A stretch of 64,000 bases of DNA, from the NCBI RefSeq assembly GCF_014522265.1, contig NZ_CP017024.1, forward strand, positions 2,888,001 to 2,952,000, written 5' to 3'. Positions 9,250 through 17,811 of this stretch are shown here, piece after piece; the stretch's first letter is position 1; each line of letters begins with the position of its first letter. Under the pieces are notes generated by a model that saw only the letters and a list, made by a program, of their open reading frames with translations, made no database searches and was not told where the DNA came from. The stretch is from Pseudomonas oryzihabitans (GTDB lineage: Bacteria > Pseudomonadota > Gammaproteobacteria > Pseudomonadales > Pseudomonadaceae). Position numbers and translations under genes: made by a program.

Positions 9250-10503
9250 TCAGCTGTCCGGCAGGCCTTCCAGGGGGCGCTGCCGGGGCAGGCGCAGGGC
9301 GTCGTCGCGCGGCAGCGGACGGCTCAGCAGGTTGCCCTGTACCTTGTCCACCTGCAGTGCCTTGAGCGTCGCCAGTTCGGCGAGGGTTTCCACGCCCTCG
9401 GCGATCACCTCCTTGCGGGTCTCGCGGGCGAAGGCAATGATCGCCGAAGCCAGCGCCCGGCGTTCGGCGTCGCTGTCGATGTCACGGACCAGACTCATGT
9501 CCAGCTTGATCATGTCCGGCCGCAGCCTGAGGATGTGCCTCAGGCTCGAATAGCCGGCGCCGGCATCGTCGATGGCCAGGCGCACGCCCTGGGCCCGTAG
9601 CGGTTGCAGCTGGGCATGGAGGGCGGCGTAGTCGTCGACCTCGGCGTGCTCGGTGATTTCCAGCACCAGCCGGCCCGGCGGATTGCCCGCCAGCAGCGCG
9701 GGCAGGCGGCCGGCCAGGATGGTCTGCGGTGAACAGTTCATGGTCAGGTAGGTATCGTCCGGCAGGCTCTGCAACCCTTGCAGTGCATAGCGCATGGCGC
9801 TTTCTTCGAGTTCGTCGCCCAGGCCCACCGCCGTGGCCTCGGAAAACCACAGATCCGGACTGCGCTGCGGCGGGCAATGGAAGCGCGACAGGGATTCCCA
9901 GCCAGCGATACGCAGATCGGCGAGATGATAGATCGGCTGGTAGACGATGCTGGGTTGGTGGGCGGCCACCGCCCCCTGGATGCGCTCGCGCATCTCCACC
10001 TGGCCGCGGCGGCTGGAGACGTCCAGGCTGAGGCGATCGGCCACCAGCTCGGCGAAGGTCCGCACCAGTTCCAGGTCTCGGGGACTGAGGGTTGGATCGG
10101 GCTGGTACTTGAAGCAGCAGAAGGTGCCATAGAGCTCGCCGTCGTTGAGTCGCACGGGCACGCTCAGGTGCGCGCCGATGGGCACGGCGCGGGTCTCCGG
10201 AATCAGCCGGGTGGCGCCGACGGCCCGGGTGTCGGGGATGAGTTCGGGGAGATGGCCGGTGACCACCTGCTGGCAATAGCCCTGGCTGAGCGGCAGGGCA
10301 TCGCCGGCCTTGATCGGCGCATCGGGCACGGCATCGACATTGCGAAAGACCCGGTCCTGCTGGCGAAATTCGGCCAGGAAGGCCACGTCCATGTTCAGAT
10401 GGGTACGCAGCGCGTGCAGCACCTTGTCGATGCAGCCCTGGCTGCTCAGGTTGCCGGTATCCAGGCCAACCACGTCCAACAACTCGGTACCTGATTCCCT
10501 CAT
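9250..10503 (-). CDS. GAF-EAL c-di-GMP phosphodiesterase
   Basis: 417 residues. The N-terminal 165 residues form a GAF-type sensor (H-L-N-M-D-V-A-F-L-A-E-F and the end L-R-T-F-A-E-L-V-A-D). The EAL domain follows from about 175. Catalytic positions are present: E in W-E-S-L-S-R (the EAL triplet is ESL), N in T-M-N-C-S-P, E in L-E-I-T-E, both aspartates in I-D-D-A-G-A-G, K in I-K-L-D, E in A-E-G-V-E-T, Q in V-Q-G-N-L. It is predicted to hydrolyse c-di-GMP to pGpG under control of the GAF domain. There are no membrane segments. It lies between a GGDEF response regulator and another EAL protein, all on the minus strand. Confidence 0.85.
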   Translation of the reverse strand: MRESGTELLDVVGLDTGNLSSQGCIDKVLHALRTHLNMDVAFLAEFRQQDRVFRNVDAVPDAPIKAGDALPLSQGYCQQVVTGHLPELIPDTRAVGATRLIPETRAVPIGAHLSVPVRLNDGELYGTFCCFKYQPDPTLSPRDLELVRTFAELVADRLSLDVSSRRGQVEMRERIQGAVAAHQPSIVYQPIYHLADLRIAGWESLSRFHCPPQRSPDLWFSEATAVGLGDELEESAMRYALQGLQSLPDDTYLTMNCSPQTILAGRLPALLAGNPPGRLVLEITEHAEVDDYAALHAQLQPLRAQGVRLAIDDAGAGYSSLRHILRLRPDMIKLDMSLVRDIDSDAERRALASAIIAFARETRKEVIAEGVETLAELATLKALQVDKVQGNLLSRPLPRDDALRLPRQRPLEGLPDS

Positions 10504-10586
10504 GTCCTCACTCCCGGGAAACTGCGACCTGAACCAGTGTAGAGCCTGGAATGAATTTGTCAGTCAAATGACCTCATCCGTTCGGC

Positions 10587-12344
10587 TTAACCCTGTTCGG
10601 CGTACCAGGCCTCGAAGGCGGGCAGGGCCATGGGGCGGGCCAGCAGATAGCCCTGAACCTCGTCGCAGCCGGCTTCCTGCAGGAAGGCCAATACCTCTGG
10701 CGTCTCTATCCCCTCGGCAACGCTGCGATAGCCGAGTTTGCCGATCAGCGCCAGCAGCGCCCTGACCACCTCCTGCTTGCGCGGATCCTGGGGCAGGTCG
10801 TGGATCAGCGAGCGGTCGAGCTTGACGCTGGTGACCGGCAATTCGTAGAGATAGGCGAAGTTGCTGTAGCCGCTGCCGAAGTCGTCGATGGCGATCTCCA
10901 CACCCAGCTCGCGCAGGGCATGCAGCTGGGCGATGGCCTCCGGATTGCGTCTGAGCCATTCGCCTTCGGTGATCTCCACCTCCAGCCGGCGGGGATCGAC
11001 GCCCTCGCGCCGGCAGGTCTCGCGCAGCAGTTCGACCAGGTCGCCCTCGTCGAAATCCCGTGGCGACAGGTTGAGCGACAGTCGCCCCTGATAGCGATTG
11101 TCCCAGTGCGCCAGCTGGCTGACGGCGGTACGGATCACCCAGCGGGTGACGCTGTGGATCAGGGCGGTCTTCTCTATCGCCGGAATGAAGTCGCCGGGCG
11201 CGATGGGGCCGAGTTGCGGGTGGGTCCAGCGTAACAGGGCTTCGGCGCTGCGCAGTCGGCGTCCGGGCAGGGCCAGGCGTGGCTGGAAGGCCAGGCTGAA
11301 GTCGCCGCGCTCCAGGGACTCGGGAATCTGCCGGACCAGCTGGAAGATGCGCTGGAAGGCCTCGTCCTGCGGACGCTCGTAGACGACCCAGTGACGACTG
11401 CTCAGCGTAGCCTGATCGACCGCCACCATGGCCTTGCGCAGCAGGTCACGGACTTCGCCCGAGTCGAGCAGGAAGGGCACCACACCGGCCTTGACCGGTG
11501 GATCGATGGGAATGCGGTCGGCCTGGACCGGCATCCGCAACTGGGCGATGAGCGCATCGAGCAGCGGCGGATAATCGCAGTCCTCCGGCAGCAGGAAGGC
11601 AAATCTCTTGGTGTCCACGTGATAGACCTTGGCCCGGTCCTTCAGGGCGTCGCACAGGCGCAGGGCCAGGCTGCGCAGGAAGGTCTCGAAGGGCCACATG
11701 CCCTGGGCCAGGATCAGCTGCTCCTTCCAGTGGGTCTCCAGCGGATCCACCAGCACCAGCAGGCGCCCCTCGTCGGGCTGGAATTCGGCCAACTGAGCGA
11801 CATCGGCCTGGAACTGCTGACGATTGGGCAGGCCGCTGACCGGATCGCGACGGCGCAGGTGCTGGCGCAGGGCGATGAGCCTCATCACCTGGGCGGCGAA
11901 ATCGTCCAGGCGCTTGCGTTCCGCGACCGTCAGTTCGCGCGGCTGGCTGTCGAGGATGCACAGACTGCCGATCGCATAACCGCCCTCGGTGACCAGGGTC
12001 GAGCCGGCATAGAAGCGCACATGGGGTGCGCGGACCACCAGGGGGTTATGGCTGAAGCGGGTATCGCAGCAGGCATCGTTGATCTCCATCCGGCCATTCT
12101 CGGCCCGGATGGTGTGGGCGCAGAAGGCATCCTCGATGGGCATCTGCGCCAGGTCGAAGCCAACGCGGGCCTTGAACCACTGACGGTCGCGGTCCACCAG
12201 ACTGATCAGCGCGGTCGGCACATTGAAGCTGCTGGCGACCAGCTCGCAGAGTCGATCAAATTCCTCCGCCGGCGCCGAATCCAGCAGCTCCAGGGCGTGC
12301 AGGGCGTTGAGGCGGTCATCTTCGTACTTCAGTGAATCGGCCAT
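10587..12344 (-). CDS. GAF - degenerate GGDEF - EAL phosphodiesterase
   Basis: 585 residues from the ATG at 12344 ([10 protein letters not shown]); an upstream in-frame ATG at 12413 gives a cysteine-rich leader not expected for this family. A GAF domain spans about 1-160, with the F-C-A-H-T-I motif common in these sensors. The GGDEF domain (about 165-330) has lost its signature: the motif position reads V-D-T-K-R-F, so it cannot cyclise GTP and may only bind nucleotide. The EAL domain (about 340-585) is complete: A-E-A-L-L-R, N-L-S-P, E-I-T-E, I-D-D-F-G-S-G, V-K-L-D, A-E-G-I-E-T, V-Q-G. Predicted cytoplasmic c-di-GMP phosphodiesterase. Confidence 0.85.
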   Translation of the reverse strand: MADSLKYEDDRLNALHALELLDSAPAEEFDRLCELVASSFNVPTALISLVDRDRQWFKARVGFDLAQMPIEDAFCAHTIRAENGRMEINDACCDTRFSHNPLVVRAPHVRFYAGSTLVTEGGYAIGSLCILDSQPRELTVAERKRLDDFAAQVMRLIALRQHLRRRDPVSGLPNRQQFQADVAQLAEFQPDEGRLLVLVDPLETHWKEQLILAQGMWPFETFLRSLALRLCDALKDRAKVYHVDTKRFAFLLPEDCDYPPLLDALIAQLRMPVQADRIPIDPPVKAGVVPFLLDSGEVRDLLRKAMVAVDQATLSSRHWVVYERPQDEAFQRIFQLVRQIPESLERGDFSLAFQPRLALPGRRLRSAEALLRWTHPQLGPIAPGDFIPAIEKTALIHSVTRWVIRTAVSQLAHWDNRYQGRLSLNLSPRDFDEGDLVELLRETCRREGVDPRRLEVEITEGEWLRRNPEAIAQLHALRELGVEIAIDDFGSGYSNFAYLYELPVTSVKLDRSLIHDLPQDPRKQEVVRALLALIGKLGYRSVAEGIETPEVLAFLQEAGCDEVQGYLLARPMALPAFEAWYAEQG

Positions 12345-12577
12345 CAGGCTATCTCGGGAATGTCGATGAGCCTTGTGCGAGCAACAAGCACATCCTGGAA
12401 GAACTGCCGCCACCCGAGCCAGGCGGGTGCAGCAAACGAGAGGCAGGTCTGTGGAGGTATCGGCAAAAAATCGTAAGACTTTAGCCGTTTCGTCTCGCCT
12501 GCCAGTCTGGAACCTTAGCGCGGCTGCACGTCGGGTGCGAGCCCTGGTCGAAGAGGTATCCCTGCCGAGTAGCGACC

Positions 12578-13315
12578 ATGACCCTGACCTGCCTGTTCGA
12601 CATCAACGAAACCGTGCTCGACCTGTCCGCGCTGGATGGCCTGTTCACCGAGCTGTTCGGTGACCCCCGGAGCCGCACGCTGTGGTTCGCCCAGACCCTG
12701 CAGAACGCCATGACCGCCGAGCTCTGTGGCCGGCACGCGCCCTTCGAGGCCCAGGGCCAGGCGGCGCTGGAGATGATCGGCGCACGACTCGGACGGACGC
12801 TGACGGCCGCTGACAGACAGCGTGTGGCCAAGGCCCTGCAGGCGCTGCCCGCCCACGCCGATGTCCGAGCCGGGCTCGATTTCGCCCGGGCGCAGGGGGT
12901 GCGTTGCATCGCCTTTTCCAACAACGCGCGCGCCGCCACCCAGGCGCAGCTGGCCTACGCCGACCTGAGCGACGCCTTCGCCGGCATCCTCTCGGCCGAA
13001 GACGCCGGTGCCAGCAAACCCGCCACGGCGGCCTATCGCCAGGCCGCCGTCAGCCTGGATCAGCCGGCCGAACAGCTGTGGCTGGTCGCCGTCCATGCCT
13101 GGGACATCGCCGGCGCCCAGGCGGCCGGTTTCAAAGGTGCCCTGTTGCAGCGGCAGGCCGAGCAGGTGGCCAACCCCCTTGCGCCGCCCGCGGTGACCGC
13201 CGGCACCCTGCAAGAGGCAGTGGCGCGCATTCTGGCGCACGAGGGCCGCAGCCAGCGGCCCGGCGTGCTAACGTCCGCGCCATCACCGGCGGGTGCCGGG
13301 TTTTCAAGACAGTGA
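12578..13315 (+). CDS. HAD-family hydrolase, haloacid dehalogenase type II-like
   Basis: 245 residues. The nucleophile motif is at the N-terminus, F-D-I-N-E-T-V-L-D (first D is the predicted nucleophile). Motif II is F-S-N-N, motif III the lysine in G-A-S-K-P, and motif IV is [11 protein letters not shown]. The cap insertion falls between residues 15 and 100. These match (S)-2-haloacid dehalogenase type II proteins, though many with the F-D-x-N-E-T start have unknown substrates. Motif IV has H where many members have S or A. The last 20 residues are low complexity. The LRR-kinase gene starts 13 bp downstream and is probably co-transcribed. Confidence 0.75.
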   Translation: MTLTCLFDINETVLDLSALDGLFTELFGDPRSRTLWFAQTLQNAMTAELCGRHAPFEAQGQAALEMIGARLGRTLTAADRQRVAKALQALPAHADVRAGLDFARAQGVRCIAFSNNARAATQAQLAYADLSDAFAGILSAEDAGASKPATAAYRQAAVSLDQPAEQLWLVAVHAWDIAGAQAAGFKGALLQRQAEQVANPLAPPAVTAGTLQEAVARILAHEGRSQRPGVLTSAPSPAGAGFSRQ

Positions 13316-13328
13316 GAGTCGCTTTCCC

Positions 13329-14633
13329 ATGACGGATACCCTTGCCCGGCTGCGCGCCGGCGAACTGGCCGGGGCCACGCGCCTGACCCTGCGTGCCGAC
13401 CTGACCGAATTCCCCGAAGAGATCTTCAGCCTGGCCGACAGCCTGGAAATCCTCGACCTGTCGGGCAATCGGCTGACCCGCCTGCCCGCCGACCTGGGCC
13501 GGCTGCACCGCTTACGCATTCTCTTCTGCTCGGGCAATCCCTTCACCGAATTGCCCGAGGTGCTCGGCACGCTACCCAGGCTGGAAATGATCGGCTTCAA
13601 GGCCTGCCAGCTGGAGCGGGTGAGCGCTGCGGCCCTGCCGCCGCGCCTGCGCTGGCTGATCCTCACCGACAACCGCATCGCCGAGCTACCCGCCGCCCTG
13701 GGTGAGCGCCCCGCCTTGCAGAAACTGATGCTGGCCGGCAACCAGTTGCAGAGCCTGCCGCCGTCCATGGCCGACCTGCACCAGCTGGAACTGCTGCGGC
13801 TGTCGGCGAATCGCTTCGCGGCGCTGCCCCCGGCCATCCTCGATCTGCCGCGGCTGACCTGGCTGGCCTATGGCGACAATCCCCTGGGGGCCGAGCGCGA
13901 GCGCGCGGTGCGCACCCAGGCGGCGCGGCAACAACGCATCGCCTGGAGCGACCTGGTGCTGGGCGAGCGGCTGGGGGAGGGCGCCTCCGGCATCATCCAT
14001 CAGGCGCGCTGGCAGTCGCCCACGGGGCCGCGCGAGGTCGCCGTCAAGCTGTTCAAGGGCAGCATGACCAGCGATGGAACCCCGGAAAGCGAAAGCGCCG
14101 CCAGCCTCAGTGCCGGCACCCATCCCTGGCTGATCGGCGCCCTCGGTGATCTGGCCGAGCATCCCGAGCAGCGCAGTGGCCTGGTGCTGGAGCTGGTGGA
14201 GCCGGCCTTCGGCAACCTGGCCGGTCCGCCGAGCTTCACCACCTGCAGCCGTGACGTCTATCCGGAAGACACCCGCTTCACCGCCCGCGCCGTGCGCAGC
14301 ATGGCGGGCGGCATGGCCAGCGCCCTGGCGCACCTGCACGGGCATGGCCTGGTCCACGGCGACTTCTATGCCCACAACATCCTCTGGGACGGTGGCGCGC
14401 GCTGCCTGCTGGGCGACTTCGGCGGCGCCTCGCTGCTGCCCGAGGACCGGACGCAGGCCGCGCGGCTGCAACGCTTCGAAAGTCGCGCCTTCGGTATCCT
14501 GCTGGAGGAGTGGCTGACGCGTTGCAGCGAGCCCGTGGATCCGGCGCTGGCGGCCCTGGCCGCGCAGTGCCAGCAGCCCACGCTCGATGCGCGTCCGCTG
14601 CTGGCCGAGGTGGCGCAGCGGCTGCACGGCTAG
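13329..14633 (+). CDS. Leucine-rich-repeat protein kinase
   Basis: 434 residues, ATG at 13329. The N-terminal half (about 15-195) holds seven LRRs of the L-x-x-L-x-L-x-x-N-x-L-x-x-L-P type. A protein kinase-like domain follows: glycine loop L-G-E-G-A-S-G, ATP lysine in V-A-V-K-L-F, catalytic loop V-H-G-D-F-Y-A-H-N-I-L, metal-binding G-D-F-G-G. The HRD arginine is replaced by G, but the aspartate and downstream asparagine are kept, so activity is plausible. There is no signal peptide or TM segment, so unlike plant LRR-kinases it is cytoplasmic. Substrate and trigger are unknown. The 3' end overlaps the racemase gene by 4 nt, tail to tail. Confidence 0.8.
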   Translation: MTDTLARLRAGELAGATRLTLRADLTEFPEEIFSLADSLEILDLSGNRLTRLPADLGRLHRLRILFCSGNPFTELPEVLGTLPRLEMIGFKACQLERVSAAALPPRLRWLILTDNRIAELPAALGERPALQKLMLAGNQLQSLPPSMADLHQLELLRLSANRFAALPPAILDLPRLTWLAYGDNPLGAERERAVRTQAARQQRIAWSDLVLGERLGEGASGIIHQARWQSPTGPREVAVKLFKGSMTSDGTPESESAASLSAGTHPWLIGALGDLAEHPEQRSGLVLELVEPAFGNLAGPPSFTTCSRDVYPEDTRFTARAVRSMAGGMASALAHLHGHGLVHGDFYAHNILWDGGARCLLGDFGGASLLPEDRTQAARLQRFESRAFGILLEEWLTRCSEPVDPALAALAAQCQQPTLDARPLLAEVAQRLHG

Positions 14634-15334
14634 CCCTGGGTCTCGTCCAGCGCCCAGTCCACGGCGGCCAGGGCGTGCAGTCGCGTGGTGTCGAACAGCG
14701 GCACCGCGCTGTCGCCCTGGTCCACCAGCAGCATGATCTCGGTGCAGCCGAGCACGATGCCCTCGGCGCCCTGGGCGACCAGCTCGGCGATGATCGCGCG
14801 ATAGGCTGCCCGCGATTCGGGGCGCACCTCGCCACGTACCAGCTCGTCATAGATGATGCGGTGCACGATCTGGCGCGCGGCCGCGTCAGGCACCACCACT
14901 TCCAGGCCGAAGCGCTCGGTCAGCCGCTCGCGATAGAAAGCCTGCTCCATGGTGAAGGCGGTGCCCAGCAGGCCGACGGTCCGCAGGCCCCGGGCGCGGA
15001 TCGCCGCACCCGTGGGGTCGGCGATGTGCAGCAGCGGCAAGGTCGTGGCCGCCTCGATCTCCGCCGCCAGGCAGTGCATGGTGTTGGTACAGAGCACCAG
15101 CGCCTCGGCACCACCGGCGGCCAGTTGCCGCGCATGGTCCTGCAAGCGCTGACCCAGCGCCGTCCAGTCGCCGGCATGCTGCAGCGCGGCGATCTCGGCG
15201 AAATCCACCGACAGCAGCAGGCAGGCCGCCGAATGACTGCCGCCCAGCCGGCGCCGGACCTCTTCGTTGAGGATGCGATAGTAGTGCGCCGAGCTTTCCC
15301 AGCTCATGCCGCCCAGCAGGCCCAGGGTGCGCAT
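14630..15334 (-). CDS. Aspartate/glutamate racemase family protein
   Basis: 234 residues starting M-R-T-L-G-L-L-G-G-M-S-W-E-S at 15334; a second in-frame ATG at 15346 adds four residues and cannot be excluded. The two catalytic cysteines are in L-C-T-N-T-M-H (about residue 82) and L-G-C-T-E (about 193). This is the PLP-independent Asp/Glu racemase fold, closest to YgeA-type amino acid racemases and RacX. It interconverts L- and D-amino acids; the actual substrate (aspartate, or broader) cannot be read from sequence. It stands alone and is convergent with the LRR-kinase gene. Confidence 0.8.
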   Translation of the reverse strand: MRTLGLLGGMSWESSAHYYRILNEEVRRRLGGSHSAACLLLSVDFAEIAALQHAGDWTALGQRLQDHARQLAAGGAEALVLCTNTMHCLAAEIEAATTLPLLHIADPTGAAIRARGLRTVGLLGTAFTMEQAFYRERLTERFGLEVVVPDAAARQIVHRIIYDELVRGEVRPESRAAYRAIIAELVAQGAEGIVLGCTEIMLLVDQGDSAVPLFDTTRLHALAAVDWALDETQG

Positions 15335-15607
15335 GGTCGTTCTCATAGTGATTGGCGAACGGGCATCTTGGCGTCTGTTTAAGCGGTGCGTGAGGATCAG
15401 TAGGCCGGAGATCGAGCAGTACAGTGAGCGGCCTGGTAAGCCGCAAAAAAGTCGAGGGGATCGGCGGGTGGTTTCCCGATGGAGCTGTGGCGGATGCTGA
15501 CCCGAGGCCTTGAACGGCAGGTCAGGAAAAGCAGATAGGGAGCGCCCGACTCCTGGTTCGTCCAGGCAGAAGATGAACGCCCAGGGTCATGGCAAGGTGG
15601 CGCGCGC

Positions 15608-15880
15608 TCAGGATGGCGAATGTGTTTTCAGCCAATCCTTGAGCGCGGCATCCATGCGGGTCTGCCAGCCTGAACCCGTCGCGCGGAAGGCGTCGACAAC
15701 GTGCGGGGAAAGCCGAATGGTGATGCGCTCCTTGGTGACGCTGGCTTGGGGGCGGCCACGACGCAGCTTGGCTTGCAAGGTCACCGGCAATGCACCGATG
15801 CGCACCGATTGCTCGACTTTTTCGTCGGTCCACTCCGGGTTTTCCACGTCGATCAATTCAGGATTGAGTGGCTTGCTCAT
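15608..15880 (-). CDS. brnA: BrnA family antitoxin
   Basis: 90 residues. The N-terminus is acidic and the C-terminal half holds a ribbon-helix-helix fold around T-K-E-R-I-T-I-R-L-S-P-H-V-V-D-A-F followed by G-W-Q-T-R-M-D-A-A-L-K-D-W-L. This is the BrnA/DUF4415 pattern. BrnA binds the BrnT ribonuclease to neutralise it, and the RHH dimer represses the operon. The gene overlaps the upstream brnT by 23 bp, the usual toxin-first order of this system. Confidence 0.85.
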   Translation of the reverse strand: MSKPLNPELIDVENPEWTDEKVEQSVRIGALPVTLQAKLRRGRPQASVTKERITIRLSPHVVDAFRATGSGWQTRMDAALKDWLKTHSPS

Positions 15881-16133
15881 AGCGTTTTACCTCGCGATTG
15901 TTTGCCTTGCGGAAGCTGATGACCCGGATGCCAGTGGCGGTTTCGGTGAACACCACGGCGTGCACCCGGCGCGCAATCAGGCCCAGGGCCGAATACCGTA
16001 CTTCCGGATAGATCCTCCGGTCATCGACCCAGATCAGCGCCGTTTCGAAGTCGAAGTTGGCAACCCCTTCGAAGCTCAGTCCACGAGCGGCGATGTTGGC
16101 GATGTTCTTGGCCGGATCGAAGCTTATGTCCAT
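15858..16133 (-). CDS. brnT: BrnT family toxin (RelE-like ribonuclease)
   Basis: 91 residues. Motifs: F-D-P-A-K-N-x-x-N near the N-terminus, the G-L-S-F-E-G-V segment, then R-Y-S-A-L-G-L-I and V-I-S-F-R-K-A-N-x-R-E-V-K-R-Y at the C-terminus, which together define BrnT. The predicted role is growth inhibition by RNA cleavage, relieved by BrnA. An in-frame TAA lies just upstream of the ATG (TAA-ATC-ATG), so this start is fixed. There is no Shine-Dalgarno sequence; a good -10 box lies so close that the mRNA may be leaderless. Confidence 0.85.
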   Translation of the reverse strand: MDISFDPAKNIANIAARGLSFEGVANFDFETALIWVDDRRIYPEVRYSALGLIARRVHAVVFTETATGIRVISFRKANNREVKRYEQATQS

Positions 16134-16138
16134 GATTT

Positions 16139-16167
16139 ATTGTATGTACATTAATTGAGGCCGGCAA
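16139..16167 (-). promoter_or_regulatory. brnTA promoter with ATGTACAT palindrome
   Basis: On the minus strand: TTGCCG (16162-16167), 17-bp spacer, TACAAT (16139-16144). Transcription would start at about the A of the brnT ATG. An 8-bp palindrome ATGTACAT (16144-16151) abuts the -10 box and is a likely operator for the BrnA ribbon-helix-helix repressor. Confidence 0.55.
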
Positions 16168-16382
16168 GACGTCCTTGTACAGCGGATCCCACGGTAGGTG
16201 AGGCGGTCTGCCGCTAACGTCGACGAGCCTGGAGGAGGTGGCCTCGATAGCCGTCGAACATGGCTGACATCGTCCGCTCCAGCGCTTGGATACGAGCCCT
16301 TATGTCATCAGTGCCCGTGGCACACCCCACGTGCGCAAGCTACGCTTCGAGAGGCCACTCCCGGCCCTTGGAGGTGATCGTC

Positions 16383-16574
16383 ATGCTCAAAGCTCTGTTC
16401 GCCGCGGTAGCCCTGACCCTCTTCGCAGCCGCCAGCGTCCAGGCGGCACCCTGCCGGGATGCCCACGGCAAGTTCGTCAAATGCGACACCACCAAGACCA
16501 AGGCCGCGCAATGCAAGGATGCCAAGGGCAAGTTCGCCAAGTGCGGTACGCCCGGAGCCACGCCGGTCAACTAG
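16383..16574 (+). CDS. Small secreted protein with two Cys-loop repeats
   Basis: 63 residues, ATG at 16383 with a strong GGAGGTGAT 6 nt upstream. A signal peptide covers about residues 1-21 (cleavage at V-Q-A, then A-P-C). The mature peptide of about 42 residues consists of two imperfect copies of an 11-residue unit, CRDAHGKFVKC and CKDAKGKFAKC, joined by a Thr/Lys-rich linker. Each unit is bracketed by cysteines, so two disulfide-closed loops are likely in the periplasm. The mature part is strongly basic. Proteins with this C-x-D-A-x-G-K-F-x-K-C unit occur in other proteobacteria, with no function known to me. Confidence 0.7.
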   Translation: MLKALFAAVALTLFAAASVQAAPCRDAHGKFVKCDTTKTKAAQCKDAKGKFAKCGTPGATPVN

Positions 16575-16587
16575 AGGCGGCCAGCCG

Positions 16588-16629
16588 GACGTCAGGCAGG
16601 GTCTTGGTCATGACGCCTCGCCTGACGTC
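16588..16629. terminator. Hairpin between convergent genes
   Basis: Perfect 10-bp inverted repeat (gacgtcaggc at 16588-16597, gcctgacgtc at 16620-16629) with a 22-nt loop, placed between the Cys-loop peptide gene and the convergent SDR gene. No T-run on either side; possibly a bidirectional transcript end. Confidence 0.35.
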
Positions 16630-16666
16630 GCCACCTGCGCCTGCCAGCGCCCCGGCGCAAGGGCCG

Positions 16667-17473
16667 CTAGTCCTTTTCCGCCGACCCCGGCTCCGACCAG
16701 GCGCGATGGCGCTCGGCCTTCTGCGCCTCGCTTTCCACCCGATTGAGCACCTCGCCCTCGTGCTGGACTTCGGGGCCGCCGCCATAGACATGGTCGAGGC
16801 CCTGCATCAGCGCGGCGTAGCCTTGGGCGGCCACCTGCACCGGATCGTTCTTGGGCCCGGCGCCGACGCTGGTGTCGTCTTCGCCGGCGCGGTGGAAGAA
16901 GTTGGTGTCGGTCTGGCCGGGCATGAGTACCGTGAGGGTCACGCCACTGTCCTTGAGTTCGTTGCGCAGGGCGAAGGCGAAGGAGTTGATGAAGGCCTTG
17001 GAAGCACCGTAGACGGCCTCGAAGGGAATCGGCGCCGTGGCCGAGATGGACGACGTGAAGAGCACCCGGCCACGGCCGGCGGCGACCATCTCCGGCAACA
17101 CTAGCTTGGCCAGGTGCACGGTGGACATGACATTGAGCTGGATCAGCGCCATCTCGTCTTCCAGCCGCGTCTGGCCGACGAAGGCGCCGCCCAGGCCGAC
17201 CCCGGCGTTGAGTACCACGACGTCCAGCGGCCGCCCCTGGCGGCGCAGGAATCTATAGGTCTCTTCCACGCCCACGGCGGTGCGCAGGTCAGCCGCATGA
17301 CTCCAGACCTTGACTCCCAGGGCGCGCAATTCACGCTCGGCGGCGTCAAGGCCGTCGCCGCGGGAAACCAGCAGCAGATCATGGCCATGGCGGGCCAGCT
17401 GCTTGGCCAGTTCGAAGCCGATGCCGCTGGAGGCACCGGTAACGGCGGCCAGTGGCCGGGTAACATTGCTCAT
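16667..17473 (-). CDS. Short-chain dehydrogenase/reductase
   Basis: 268 residues from the ATG at 17473 (MSNVTRPLAA), with AGGA 10 nt upstream; the longer frame to 17560 has no good start. Classical SDR features: T-G-A-S-S-G-I-G cofactor loop at about 11-18, N-A-G at about 89, catalytic S (about 139) in S-S-I-S-A-T, and Y-G-A-S-K (about 152-156). After T-G-x-x-x-G-I-G the charged residue S-R-G-D suggests NADPH preference. The C-terminal tail past residue 230 is charged and longer than usual. Substrate unknown; monocistronic. Confidence 0.8.
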   Translation of the reverse strand: MSNVTRPLAAVTGASSGIGFELAKQLARHGHDLLLVSRGDGLDAAERELRALGVKVWSHAADLRTAVGVEETYRFLRRQGRPLDVVVLNAGVGLGGAFVGQTRLEDEMALIQLNVMSTVHLAKLVLPEMVAAGRGRVLFTSSISATAPIPFEAVYGASKAFINSFAFALRNELKDSGVTLTVLMPGQTDTNFFHRAGEDDTSVGAGPKNDPVQVAAQGYAALMQGLDHVYGGGPEVQHEGEVLNRVESEAQKAERHRAWSEPGSAEKD

Positions 17474-17595
17474 GCTGAAATCCTCTGCAGACCTGGTGTA
17501 GCTGGGATCGTCGCGGAGAGCTGGTGCTCCCCGCGGCCGACGGTTGACCCCTGACGGCATGGCATAATCGCCAGGCCGTGTAGAGGAGACAAGCG

Positions 17596-17811
17596 ATGCA
17601 ACCCGCGGATCTGGACGCCCTGGTGACCTGGACCATGCCCTATGGCAAGTACGCCGGCCGCCTGCTGGCCGACCTGCCGGGCCACTACCTCAACTGGTTC
17701 GCCCGCAGCGGCTTTCCACCTGGCGAGCTGGGCCGGTTATTGGCGCTGATGCAGGAGATCGACCACAACGGCCTCAAGCCGCTGCTCGATCCGCTGCGCC
17801 GCCGGCGCTAG
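17596..17811 (+). CDS. DUF3820 family protein
   Basis: 71 residues with AGGAG 8 nt before the ATG. The sequence T-M-P-Y-G-K-Y-A-G-R-L-L-A-D-L-P-x-x-Y-L-N-W-F is the DUF3820 signature, a small cytoplasmic family annotated in some databases as a putative quorum-sensing-regulated virulence factor. The role is unproven. It overlaps tail-to-tail with the acetyltransferase gene by 4 nt. Confidence 0.8.
   Translation: MQPADLDALVTWTMPYGKYAGRLLADLPGHYLNWFARSGFPPGELGRLLALMQEIDHNGLKPLLDPLRRRR

Noticed and set aside
15335-15607. Possible small genes between the racemase and brnA
   Set aside because: Short frames on both strands with no ribosome-binding site or family features; I see nothing supportable here.
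16139-16167. Longer brnT with an upstream start
   Set aside because: An in-frame TAA lies two codons before the ATG.
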